Assembly: GCA_033980235.1 (NCBI GenBank)
Contig: CM067066.1
Coordinates: 37,323,455-37,387,454 of the forward strand
DNA: 64,000 nucleotides
Source of the DNA: Diadema setosum
Lineage: Eukaryota; Echinodermata; Echinoidea; Diadematoida; Diadematidae
Reading direction: 5' to 3'
The notes under the pieces are model-generated. The model was not told the origin of the DNA and did not search any database. It saw only the letters and a list, made by a program, of their open reading frames with translations. Positions 27,901 to 39,690 of the stretch are shown here, piece after piece; the stretch's first letter is position 1; each line of letters begins with the position of its first letter. A program made the translations under genes and the position numbers.

Positions 27901-30797
27901 AATAGTATTGGGTTTAATATTTTCCTTTAATCTAGATGAAGAATATAACAGCCAAATCTGCTTTATTATTTACCTGTTTCTCTTGACGCTGACAAAAAGG
28001 GGGAAACAGAATATTAAATAAAATGAAAATACGTGTTATATAGCTGGAAATCCTTTTGTCCTGACTCACTATTTGTACAAAATATGGGAAAAGCTTATTT
28101 CTTTTTTCACTACCGTATTGATTATCTCTTCCCCATTGGTCTACCGCTGCTGCCAACTCAGGCTGCCATAGAGTGTAGTGATTGTAGTATGTCTGTGACG
28201 TCATAAATTAAATCCGGTAATACCATTACTCGTCGATCCAGTGTCTCTGTCCTCCGGCTAATTAACAGTAATAGCACTGCTTCTGGATAACTGAATGAAC
28301 GCCGCGGCTGGAACAAATGACCAGCCGAGGTCGAATAAATGCGATGGAATGATACTCAATACAAGGTCAGAGAAATGGCTTTGTTTAAAGGGAGTGAACA
28401 AGCATCTCGTAGTAGAAGATAATTCACCTATATTTTGGTTGCTTACAAATTTTTTTTTTTTTTTCAGTTTACAGATTTTATTTCCTTGCTTCATTTATTG
28501 AATTGCAGACAGGACACCATTAATCTATGCAAGTTGTTTGGACAAAACATAATGAAATTTACATTTTTTGTTTAAAAAAAAATGAATCCAAATAATAGAA
28601 TGACAACGGGATGTCATGCTGACAAAGTAATCATGACGAAAATTGATCACATAAAAAAGTCGAATATCAAGACGTTGCTCCTCTACAAGGCTAAATCTGC
28701 AAAATATATTTGAAATGCCTGCATATATTTATGTTGTGTGTTTTTTTTAACAAAGAATTCAAGCATTGTCTGGAGAAAACAGAAAAAAGTTAGGCGTCAT
28801 ACGTGTCACCTTGCCATCATTGGTAAACCAAAAGAAAGGAATACACACGAAATACAGTCCATTGGATTTGAATCGAGCAAACAGACCACTTTGCTGCAAT
28901 TCAGAAATGAATAAAGTCCTGTGTATGCTTTATGACAAAGGTTGCTATACTAAGCAGAGAATTATCTCATATAATATATCAGCGGTATATTTCGTACAAA
29001 CGCAGAAATTGTATGCATCATCATTAGGTTATCAGGAAGATCATATTAAAATTTAATTGTGAAATTTGTGTGTGGTATTGAATCATTGTACAGTGTGCCT
29101 TTTTCTCTTTACCTGTGTTGAGCACACACAGTATGACACTGTAAAAAGAATGGATTTCTACACGCCTTGTGACATTATAGCGCTTCATTATTTTCTGCTG
29201 ACTCTTCTCAGGCTGAGAAATTATGTATTTTCATAGTATTTATAGCTTCTATACTTCAGATAATCATACGAACTGAATATACCTGCTGTTTTATTCATAA
29301 TTCAATCCAACATTTGCACAGTAGTGTTCCCATAAAATATTTTCACACGGTAACTATAATGTGTATTCATATTTTTTATCTGTTCAGTACCTTTCTCCTA
29401 AGATCATGTTCAAGAAAATAATGTTGTGTAAAGCGAGGTGTGATTATTTAGGATTATTTTCTCACATTGCCAGGTGCTCTGGATTTTTGCTCTTCGTTTG
29501 ATCCAACCACTATACTCCTTCAGGAAACAATCCAGAAGGAAAAAAAAAAAGAACGAGTCAGCTTGAACAGATTGATAAAGAAAATAGTTACGATGATAGT
29601 CTTGGTGCTGTTTAAAGTTTCTTTTATTTGAGAAAGTGGGAATTTGAAAGACGAATAAACATACTTTGTCGAAAGCTGGAGATTGACTTTTCTACTTGCT
29701 TTCGCGTTTGCGTCAGTGCGGTTAAAACACAATGGATGCGAAAAGACATCGCTTAATTGCAAATCGATTTATTGAAGCCGAATAGTAATTGTGTTATCAG
29801 ATCATTCTCTTACCCGTCAATCCTACGCCGCTTTATAAAAAAAAAAAAAACACAACATCAACCAATCTTTTTAGATCTTGTCATCACTCTCTCTGTTAAT
29901 ACTTCTCTATCTCGACCTGATGACTCTGTGCTGTTTTATCTCACCACTGTCTTTCCAGATTCCCCTCCTCATCTATTCACTGAGATCCTCTCCCTCTCCC
30001 GTCTCCCCTGGGCGAGCCGACGGAGGGAAACATGTTGAAAGCGAATAGAGGGCAGGGTGCTCCCCTGGGACAACCATGTTCAAGTCTACAAAAACAAATG
30101 GCCTTGAGGCATACAGGGGGGTGAGCGAGAGCCGATTATCAGGCTAGAGAAAAGCGCCAAGCCGCCAGTTGGGGGATCTTGTGAGTGCTTTCCACAGGGC
30201 AATATATGTGATTGCTATGTACAATCACTAGCAGTGTTTAACCCTTCAGCTCCTGGGCCGACTGATTAATTCATCTACGTCTATTTCAACTCTTGAGGAC
30301 CTTGACTAGTATCATAGCATAAGTGTATGTTGGCTAATCTAAGTTTGTTTGTTTTTTGTGCATGTTCGCGTATGTGTGTGTGTGTGTGTGTGTAGCTGTG
30401 TGCGTTAAGAATTTTTCTGAATTAGTGCTTGCGTGCAACTATGACAATTTTTATTTGGATTTGCATAATGCTAGAGGCATTACTTTTGAAGTGTTAGTAT
30501 AGTAAGTGTAAGTAGACAAAATCAATGCAATATGGATTTAATATTACGTATTGTATAAATTGCGATATACTTCATGGATTTTTTTTTCATTCTAATTCAC
30601 AAGGATATTTCAAAATCCTGCCGAAATAGGGCAATATTTTAGTATCATAACCGTATTACTAACAGCTTTGCGAAATATTGTGTAAATGAAGAGAAGCAAT
30701 ATTGGATAATTTTCCGACTTTTAGTTGAAACATGTGTTGGTGGTTTTGTTGTTTGTTTGTTTGTTTGTTTGTTGTTGTTATTGTTGTTGTTGTTGGG

Positions 30798-30835
30798 TTT
30801 TTTTTTTTTTTTTTTTTTTTGGGGGGGGGGGGGGG
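30798..30835. repeat. Poly(T)23-poly(G)15 junction
   Basis: Uninterrupted T then G runs follow (GTTT)n and (GTT)n tracts (30750-30795). A mirror-type C18-A13 junction is at 44715-44745 and an A10-G12 junction at 25023-25044. Confidence 0.9.
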
Positions 30836-31174
30836 CATGTCCATATGCATTATGTCCCAGAGATGAGAAGGGGTGATAAATCAATGAGTGAAATGTACAA
30901 GTTTTGATGGTGTGAATATTCGATGTTTCATTGCTCTTCAGTAACTTTTGTTCTAACGTCTCCCTGAATCAGGAAAGGAGATGCGTGTTAAATCCTCTTG
31001 AAACCTCTCTCATCATACTTCAATTATTCAGCGATTTTATTAAAGTGCAGAGTCCTTTTCGTCGAATGTGTATGCAGTTTGTCGCCCAAAACAAATCCAT
31101 GAAAAGGCATATCAACCGAACCCTTTTTGTTGAAAAGATTCACCGCAAGCATTCTCCTGTGGACGGAAAGCTTT

Positions 31175-31385
31175 TTACATGAGTAATGACGTGGCCAAAT
31201 TTAGACCGATCGAGACACCCAAATTACCGTGCGAAATTTGGGAGACATCCCCAAATATAGAAGCGGTGATACCTAAAAACGGCTCCGCGTTGTACAGAAT
31301 CCGGATGTTATCCTCGAGCAGGGCGGTTGACGCACGCGGAAAAGAAGATCGAAATGCGTGATGTTGAGTTTCAGGTAAGCTTTGA
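31175..31385 (-). pseudogene. Possible decayed CUB-like exon
   Basis: On the minus strand a long pyrimidine tract and CTTTCCAG (acceptor at 31386-31387) precede a coding-like stretch. One frame reads LKLNITHFDLLFRVRQPPC. A +1-type shift near 31335 would bring in EDNIRILYNAEPFLG followed by IFGDVSQISHGNLGVSIGLN. The order (hydrophobic strand, F-D-L, Cys, two residues, Asp, I-x-I-Y, then Gly and hydrophobic strands) resembles the second half of a CUB domain, but the second Cys-Gly is missing and the frame is broken. Alternatively, the frame 31175-31438 starts at its own ATG (31438) and encodes 87 residues with a signal-peptide-like N-terminus (MFTLSGVFFFLICFLL). The CUB resemblance is inference from residue spacing only. 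Confidence 0.3.
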
Positions 31386-32563
31386 CTGGAAAGGAGAAAG
31401 CATATAAGAAAGAAAAATACGCCAGAAAGCGTAAACATCCCCAAAGTGGTAACTCAGAAAATACGGGGTATTGCGCGTTTCCTATTAGATAACAATTTGT
31501 GCGCTTAACTGATGCTGCTTTCATAGTGTAAGTCATTGGCCGGTGTGCCCTTGACAATCTTTAATCTTGTTGTATCTATTTTGGGGATTTTTTTTTCTAC
31601 CTCGACAGAGAATTGTTTGTAATGAAAAGAGAGGAAGGTGACGGTCTCCCCACAATTCATTCATGAAGCAAAATACTGTCTGGGATAAGATTTGCCAAAG
31701 TTAGGATAGTTTTGATGATACGTGTCAATAAAGTCACAATAGATGCCTCTATGAAACAGCGGATTTATTGTCTTTATTATGCGCGCGTGCCTGTGCGTGT
31801 GTATGTGAGTGTGTGTGTGTGTTGGAAACAACCAATGTAAAATTTTGAACCAGTATAATCAATGTTTGTTACAAACTCAAAAAGCTGCATCACTTCGGTG
31901 ATCCCTCGCATTTATCCCCAATAGTCCAGGCGCAGGGACCCAGAAAAAATGACTTCGTTCAACCCACCCCGCAGAAAAGGTTTGACTGCATAGGGTGGTC
32001 GGTTGGACTCTCTGGAACACCCCTAGATAGTATGTGAGTCGAAATTGTGGTATCAATAAAATTTTACAGGCTATTTTAGTTGCGACAAGACCTTATTGTT
32101 CGAAAAAGAGTCTGCGTACGCCAAGACTACTACACGCACCACTAGCACTGCTACAGGCGCCAGTGCCAGTGGTGCGTGTAGTAGTCTTAGCGCACGCAGA
32201 CTTTTTCCTCGGCAAACAAGGGTTTTTGCCAGCAAACTCACTAGCTGAGGTCAGTGTAGTTTAGTTTCTAGCCGTTTTTATTTCGTGTATATTTTTTCCG
32301 AGTTGCAGCAAGCCGAGTGAGATTGCATACCCAGTGATTGTGACCCCAAACCGTTCGGGCGTCGCAATCACTTGGTATGCGCCTTCGCTCGGCTTAGCAC
32401 AATAAAGTGGGCTTCTACACATGCGCAAGCTGCAACTCGGAGAGATGAAAACGAAATAAAAACGACTAGAAACTAGACTGGGGTAGGTTACGGCTGAAAA
32501 GTACAACATTAATCACAGTTTTTTGCAGTTATTTCATGAATAATTCCTCAAAACACCGTAAAA

Positions 32564-32599
<36 letters not shown>

Positions 32600-32652
32600 C
32601 TAGAGATGTCAACAAAACAATGGGATACATTGTAAGTTAAAATATTGTGCAT

Positions 32653-32668
32653 GGTTACCATGGTAACC
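32653..32668. promoter_or_regulatory. RFX X-box palindrome GGTTACCATGGTAACC
   Basis: This 16-bp perfect palindrome fits the RFX consensus GTNRCC(N0-3)RGYAAC on both strands. It lies in the central loop of the 31954-33716 foldback, inside intron 1 of the calbindin-family gene. Binding is inferred from motif only. Confidence 0.5.
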
Positions 32669-32816
32669 AGATGTATACAGGTGATTGATAATCCAAAAAA
32701 TGCCTCCAACTGCTGCAAATTTTGGTATTTTTTGTTCAGTTTTTTTTTTTTTTTTGTAGATAGGTGAATTAAAAACAAACATTTCTATTGGTTATTGTTC
32801 AAAAAAGTTTTTTCCT

Positions 32817-32830
32817 GTTGCCATGGCAAC
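32817..32830. promoter_or_regulatory. RFX X-box palindrome GTTGCCATGGCAAC
   Basis: This is the ideal RFX X-box sequence, 149 bp from the preceding X-box and in the same foldback loop. Binding is inferred from motif only. Confidence 0.5.
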
Positions 32831-33891
32831 CAGTAATATCCAATCAGGATTCAGCTGTCAATACTTAAGAACTAATGCCCATATTTTCAAACAGCTCAAT
32901 AAGCATGTCATTCTGCATAATAACCATTTACCGTACTTTTAACACATATTTGACTTCAAATTACAGGCAAATGTTGTTTCCACCAATGTATGGACACAAA
33001 ATTCCCTTCAAAATCTATGTTAATACAGAGAGCAAAGCCGACGATATTCTGATATTAGCTTTTTAGAGTCAGCAACATATATATATATATTTATATATAT
33101 GGTTTTACGGTGTTTTGAGGAATTATTTATGAAATAACTGCAAAATCTGTTATTATGTTGTAATTTTCAGTGCCAGCCGTAACCGACCCCAGTGTAGTTT
33201 CTAGTCGTTTTTATTTCGTTTTCATCTCTCCGAGTTGCAGCTTGCGCATGTGTAGAAGCCCACTTTATTGTGCTAAGCCGAGCGAAGGCGCATACCAAGT
33301 GATTGCGACGCCCGAACGGTTTGGGGTCACAATCACTGGGTATGCAACCTCCCTCGGCTTGCTGCAACTCGGAAAAAATATACACGAAATAAAAACGGCT
33401 AGAAACTAAACTACACTGACCTCAGCTAGTGAGTTTGCTGGCAAAAACCCTTGTTTGCCGAGGAAAAAGTCTGCGTGCGCTAAGACTACTACACGCACCA
33501 CTGGCACTGGCGCCTGTAGCAGTGCTAGTGGTGCGTGTAGTAGTCTTGGCGTACGCAGACTCTTTTTTGAACAATAAGGTCTTGTCGCAACTAAAATGGC
33601 CTGTAAAATTTTATTGATACCACAATTTCGACTCACATACTACCTGGGGGTGTTCCTGGAGGTCCCATCTACCACTCTGTGTGGTCAAACCTTTTCTGCG
33701 GGGTGGGTTGAACGAACTCCTTAATTAAGGCCCGTACAGGAATTAGCGCCTTGACTACAAGTTGAATTATCCTTCGGGTTTATGCCAGGTTCAAGTGTGT
33801 GCGTGTGTGTCACACAAAAACACACTGCTATAGCTTCTGACCACCCGAGCATTGAGAATTAAGGGTTTCTGGGACGAACACTGCACTAGGG

Positions 33892-33964
33892 CTTTCTATA
33901 GCTCAGTCGGTAGAGCACCGGTCTAGCAATCCGGAGGTCTCGGGTTCGAATCCCGATGGAATCC
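33892..33964 (+). tRNA. tRNA-Ala(AGC)-like gene with impaired acceptor stem (possible pseudogene or SINE head)
   Basis: It has a perfect A box (TAGCTCAGTCGG, 33899-33910) and B box (GGTTCGAATCC, 33943-33953). The D stem is GCTC/GAGC and the T stem TCGGG/CCCGA. The anticodon stem CCGGT/TCCGG has one T-T mismatch at its base, and the loop CTAGCAA contains anticodon AGC. The acceptor arm pairs only at positions 3-7: the 5' strand CTTTCTA against TGGAATC leaves positions 1 and 2 unpaired. A TTTT Pol III terminator follows directly at about 33966. It could be transcribed, but the weak acceptor makes an aminoacylated tRNA doubtful. It lies about 175 bp beyond the 31954-33716 palindrome. Confidence 0.6.
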
Positions 33965-34284
33965 CATTTTCTTTGCTCACTTTTCCACTAATAATGTTAA
34001 GCATTGTTAAATACACAAAATGTAAACAGTAGTTATAATAAATATATTTCCAAACTAATTGTTATTGTACAGTGAACGAGGAGTCTTTCTATTTCTCTCT
34101 CTCCTGTTCTTTCTCACCATCTTTCATTATCGCTGTCCCCTTCTTCTTTGTTTTTCTTTCTTAGCATCACCTGCGTACATGTCCGTGTATGTTTTGTTGT
34201 GTAACTGTTTTTGTTGTGTAAAACTAGTTTGTTTTGTTGTAGTTAAGTAAACCGATAGTTGGTTGAAACTATTTATTTGTGTAG

Positions 34285-34510
34285 AGGCCCCAACATCAAG
34301 CTCGGCTTACTGGGGATCCTCCTGTATGGTACCTTGACTTTTTTGTTTGTTATCATTATGTCTTCGTTCTCTGTCACAATGATTTGCTTACCTGTCATGT
34401 GCAAAATCAGCCATGAATTATAATGAATCATGTGTTTATTTCTGAAAGTGATCAGAGTTGATTATAGTGTACCATACAGAAACAATAAAATGAAATGAAA
34501 TGAAATGAAA
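34285..34510 (+). mobile_element. 3' end of a non-LTR retrotransposon with (ATGAA)n tail
   Basis: A motif AGGCCCCAACATCAAGCTCG followed by TACTGGGGATCCTCCTG and an AT-rich body ends in AATAAAATGAAATGAAATG, a tail of short repeats. This is the usual layout of a truncated CR1/L2-like 3' UTR. Confidence 0.6.
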
Positions 34511-36046
34511 ACCGTCTACAGTTACGGTTTATTAGGAAAAATACTGATATCTCCTTATATTTTAGGCTTTATTGAGAAGATTTATATGGTAGGATGTTTT
34601 GTAGTACAACAGACCTACGCATATGCATCATATTTGATATCTTGAACATTTTTTAAATCACTGCTCCCAAAGGTAAACAGGACTTTTAAACCGTGAGGAA
34701 GGAGAATAACGTTAGCTTGGCTGCTTTATCGTGTATTAATTATCTCAGATAACGATATCCGACATCTTAATTTCACTCACTCGATCCTTCCGCTGGTTTT
34801 AATGGAATGCATTAAAAACTCGATAAGGAATTAACCTACTTTTTTCTTTTTGTAAGTCAAGCCGAACACTGAAGAATCAATTTGCCAGTGCTCCTTTTTC
34901 TGTTCCGCTCATCTTTTCCTGTTCTCTCTCTCCCTCTCTCTGCTCTTTTGCATTCAGTCTCCCGTTCCCTTTCTTTCTCCATATTTCATATCTTTCCACT
35001 TATAATCTACAGACATTCCCTCTCTCTCTATCCCTCTCTCTCCCTCTCTTTTATTGTCGTGGCGTGATTGAGGCCATTGTTGTGATTTCGATAGTGCTGT
35101 GGTATATATTCGTTCTTTTTTATTAACCTCGTTGGTTTGAATATACAATGTGGACAATCTTTTAATATTGCATTTTAGACACACAACACTCTGAAAGAGA
35201 AGCCTTTTCGTGAGCATAAGTGGTTTGTGTATAAGTTTGTGTGTGTATGTATGTGTGTGTGTGTGTGTATGTGTGTGTGTGCGTATGCGCCATTAATTTA
35301 TGTTAAATATGCTTCGTTCTTGCCCGTGGCGAAATTCCCATGAGAGGAGATGCGAGCTTAAGCTGTCGTGAAGATATCATCGAATTGGCTTATTTATATG
35401 GTGATTGGCAAGCCAAGGCGCTGTCTCTGCGATCCCCATCGTTCATTATTGTCCTCAACTGAACCTATTACTCCCTTAAACGAAACAGAAAACCCCACCC
35501 CAGTGATTGGATTCTTTGTAAGGTGACGCCTGGCGTCTCAAGTGCAAGAAACACGCAACAGACTGCCAAGTACTATCTCTCTTTCCCTACTCTATTTTTT
35601 TTTTTTTAATGGTGGGCCAGATTTTTTTTTTATAGTTTCATATGACCATAATTATCATGTAAACCACATGCAAAACTTAGACTCCTGTCATCAAGTGAGA
35701 CTACTTCGTCAATAGGGGTATGTGATATGATCACAAATCATGATAATTTTAATTATTTCAACGCCATAATGATGACACGCTCGGGTAAATATGACTTTTA
35801 TTGTCATCATCCATTTATGATCATTACAAAATCACATTAGTTATCAATATTTGTACTGCAATAATAACTTTAGCATTTATTTCATTCATAAATCTTAAAC
35901 ATTTACCACAATTACCGAGCCTGTCAATATCAGAGTTACTACACTTCAAACTTGGAAAGAATGCTTTGAAAACTTTATGAGTCTTTGCATTACTATTTAC
36001 TTCGTATGCCTCTGAAAGACCTATGATATATTGAAATTAGACACTA

Positions 36047-36325
36047 TGGCCCGAATTCAGGAAGGTGGTACAATTGAAACCATGGTTTAAACCATGGACA
36101 ATTTTATGGGACTCCAGGTGTTGCATGGTCAATTTCGTTATGAAATCAGTCATTTCGTCGACGAAATTACCATTTTGTTGACGAAATGTCCATGTCGTTA
36201 ACGAAATAATCATTTCGTCGACGAAATGTTGTATCTCTATACGAAATGAATGATTTCGTAACGAAATTGGCCATGCGACACTTGGCGCTCCATACAAATT
36301 GTTTCACCTTCGTGAATTCGGACCA
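36047..36325. mobile_element. ~280-bp MITE packed with short palindromes
   Basis: Terminal inverted repeats TGGCCCGAATTCAGGAAGG and its partner ending CGAATTCGGACCA-like bound the element. Between 36130 and 36265 lie about six 16-18-bp palindromes of the form CATTTCGTCGACGAAATG, variants included, spaced about 25-32 bp apart. It has no coding potential. The target-site duplication is unclear. Confidence 0.65.
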
Positions 36326-39300
36326 AAGTGTTGGTCTTGTTTCAAAACATCTGCATGCATGTCTTTCAAAGGACTGTGCCCGTATTTTTCTTTACCATGT
36401 ATCATAGCATTATCATCCTGATACTCTGTACATTTTCATCTCGTACATTGCATCTAGAGGGATTGACTTCCGTGAAGCATCGTGCACCAATGGTCAAACT
36501 GACTTAGAAAAATTAAATGTTATCAAAAGTGCTTGTTTTGACATAAAAAAAAAACAGAGTAAAACTGACTTCAACGTTTCTATCTATTTCTTTCTAGTGC
36601 CACGTACGTACTTCCGGGGTAAAAAAAGTGTGGGGGCCCAAAGTGGTGACACCTTATGTATTCCTTTGTATGGTGTAACAAAAAGGGGGGCGATACCCCC
36701 TGCCCCCCCCCCCCCCTCGTTCTGCCGGCCATGACATGAACGAACGTACTACCATAGACACCACTCAAATTAGTTGATTTTGTCTTTTTTATACTCAAAT
36801 GTATTGTATATTGAAAGTAAGAGATTTCTAAGCAGAGAGGTGAAGATGTGAGATATGAGTTTTCTTCAATTTATAGACAGCGGACAGACAAATTAAAGAA
36901 AACTCATGCCTCATATTGCATATTTTCACCGAGAAGAAGTGTAAGGAAGTACACCTTTATCCTGAATTTCAAGACATGTGCTTGCAGAAATTAAAAAAGT
37001 ACAGAAATCTGATTTTGAAGTCTGATTCATCTGCACTTCTAAGACAAATTTTGTTTAGGACGTCTTGATCATATCAGAGGTCCATTATGCATGCAGCCTT
37101 CAATGTTTCTAATCTTTCCAATAACTATTGAAGTATGCACAGGACAAGACAATTTGACTTTCCGAAAGTCCACTTTATATTCAGTGCAAATGCGACCCGT
37201 AATCAAAAGAAGATTGCACAGTTTCTCCATGGCGGCGGTTGAGCCTGCCATGTTGTGCAACAATTATACTTTATTTGAGTGTTAATAAATCTATTTCAGT
37301 GTACAATGGGCGAAAGTGCACCACACATTTTCTTCCTACATACCAGCCGCATTGTATACATTCTCTTTCCTCTTTGCGACAGATTTCGAATGTCAAATAC
37401 TCTTGCCGGAACTTAAAGGGAGTTTACACTGTGACTGTTGTTCCATTTTGTTCTTCGAAAGGGAGACACATACTCATATTGTTTTCGATACCACATGACA
37501 TCTCTATCTGGAACGAGTGTATTTGAAAAAAAAAAAAAAACATGTTGGCTGCAAGATATTGATAAAATAAAAAAAAAATGTATATTCAGCAGAGTTCTGA
37601 TACGTCAGGAGGGCTGAAAGAATGACAATTGCGGCAGTCCTCGTCGCGTTTTCATCGTATTTTTTGTTTCCCAATAATACCATTATAACATGTTTGCAAT
37701 TCGTACACAGAAGAGGGGAGAAGGGTACTTACATACACACAGAATCTTTAAGAGGGTCCACGGGGATTTCATCTTGAACGTCACTACCATACTAATGAGT
37801 TTAATTGAGGAAGCGAATGACTTATTTGTTTCAAATACTATTGCGACAAATAACTCGACAATACCTTCTCAAGCAACCCTTAACGAGAAAGACCAGAGTG
37901 ATGATTTGCGTTTGATCTGAAAGGAAGGGAAAGACACATATCATGGTATACTGAAGTAATATTGTGTTTTGGAAAAAATGGGGGGGGGGGGGGAGAAGGG
38001 GCAAGTTTGGATTGCTGGTATTTCAATACATTACAATTCATTTCTATTAAACATAGCCCTGGCTTCAATTTTCCTTTTTTTAAGACCCTTATGAGTTATA
38101 CGTAATGTAGTATGACTTTAGTTCTACTAGGAAAGAAACGTGATCTGTGCATTCTTTTCTGTTAAAACGACCTCCAATTTGATCACTTTGTTGAACGCGC
38201 AAATATCGTCTTCGGTTCATTATTATAAGTCTGCAAGTTTCTTTTATCTGACATTCATTCTTTTGGAATGATTTGAGTACGCTGGACATCAAACAAGTAC
38301 GGCACAAAGATTTCATATGTGCTGTATCTGTAAAGTAAGATACAACAATTAGAATAATTAACGTGTTAGTTTTTTAAACTAATCGTATAAACGGTACAAA
38401 AAGAAAAGAGAAGAAAATGTAGGCAGCATATCAACTACAAGGAGCATGATTTCAGTATGAGAAATAAAGTTATTGCGGTGACGTGGAGCAACACCAGAAC
38501 ATCTGGCAATCTATGTTTTAAAGTATTTAACAATACCTACATTGATTGCACTGATTAACATTTTTACTTTGATTGTTTCTATCCCTTACTCACTTTAGAA
38601 CTATTTTGAAGCACTAAAGGTCGGTTTTTGTTTTATCTGCAAATGGTAAAGAATGCCTTTAGGTTTCCGAACATAATAACATTTTGCCTCCACCTGACAA
38701 ATCTTATTTATTATTGTTTGCCTCAACAAGGCAATAAACCAACTAAAAGCAATTGCAGATCTGAACACACAGTGCCGGAATGGCAAAATGTGAGCGTTCA
38801 CGCAAACTTTCGTTACATCGATATGGCGCTTTCCACTGCCTGCCGGAAGCTGCTTAAATTAACTTGGAAGAGAGATAGGGTTCACTGTGATCAAGGGCGC
38901 CATAAAAAAACAATCGAACAGCGCGCTTTGCTGATGCAAGCAAAAATTGCTGAAATCATCACGCCACTTCAGATGATAATGGCAACCGAACACTTTAGGT
39001 AATGATTATGACTTCCGGCATATTGGAGCAGCTGATTCCAATGGAAAAACGCTCGCAATTTATGCAGGCGGGAGAACGTGACAGCCATCGAGGGATATGC
39101 ACTAGGCTAATTACACAATCTGAATATGAGAGAGAACCAATCAATTTTTCTCGGCAGGCTTTTTTTTTTCCAAGTTCCCTCATATTTTAAAGTACAATCA
39201 GAAGTCAACAATTGCTCGTCAGTGATTGATTTGCCAATATTCCACTGTAGTTACGCATGGTTCTCTGCGTTCATTAATCTCAATACCCTTTAAGCAGAAA

Positions 39301-39521
39301 TTATACGTATTTATGTCATTTCGCCTGAGTTGTGTGTGCTGAAGAAGCCGCTGTGAACCCCAATCATGGATGCTGCCTCAGTATTTCACCGCTATACATA
39401 GAGCATTTTCCTTGATTTGCTCAATGCACGTACAACACGCATGAATGAATGAGTGGATTTGGATACTGTGATGACACAAGTCATGGCAAAAAGATATGCA
39501 ATGATAAGCGTAGGCAAGCAT

Positions 39522-39524
<3 letters not shown>

Positions 39525-39613
<89 letters not shown>

Positions 39614-39690
39614 ATGTGTGTATATGTATTATATAGATATACACGCGTGTAGATATATATATAGAGAGAGAGGGGGAGAGAGAGAGTTAG
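39525..39690. repeat. (TA)n-(GT)n-(GA)n compound microsatellite
   Basis: A TA run of about 60 bp is followed by a GT run to about 39613, then TA and GA runs to 39686. Confidence 0.95.

Larger units (their letters stand above)
31954..33716. mobile_element. 1.76-kb foldback element with nested hairpins inside each arm
   Basis: The left arm 31954-32601 is the near-identical reverse complement of the right arm 33071-33716 (about 647 bp each), around a 469-bp centre. Outer ends read TTCGTTCAACCCACCCC on the left and its complement on the right. Each arm also contains two hairpins of its own: H1 (32109-32202 and 33468-33561), built on AGTCTGCG...CGCAGACT with ACTACTACACGCACCACT stems, and H2 (32262-32475 and 33195-33408), built on TAGTTTCTAG...CTAGAAACTA and CCGAGTTGCAG...CTGCAACTCGG. 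The arms meet the centre in TA repeats. No transposase is seen, so the element is non-autonomous. Target-site duplications are not obvious. Confidence 0.85.

Noticed and set aside
32034..33636. Identical 76-residue open frames in both arms of the palindrome (32034-32264 plus, 33406-33636 minus), and similar 82/79-residue frames in the H2 hairpins
   Set aside because: They are the same DNA read twice because the arms are inverted copies. The 76-residue frame opens with GTG, not ATG, and runs through hairpin stems. The only two differences I saw are silent, which is too few to show selection.
36130..36265. CRISPR-like array of short palindromic repeats
   Set aside because: The repeats vary, the spacers are too short, the whole lies between transposon-type inverted ends, and the genome is eukaryotic.
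38628..39002. 124-residue plus-strand frame
   Set aside because: No domain, no splice context, and an opposing frame overlaps it. It could be a conserved non-coding element, but that cannot be judged here.
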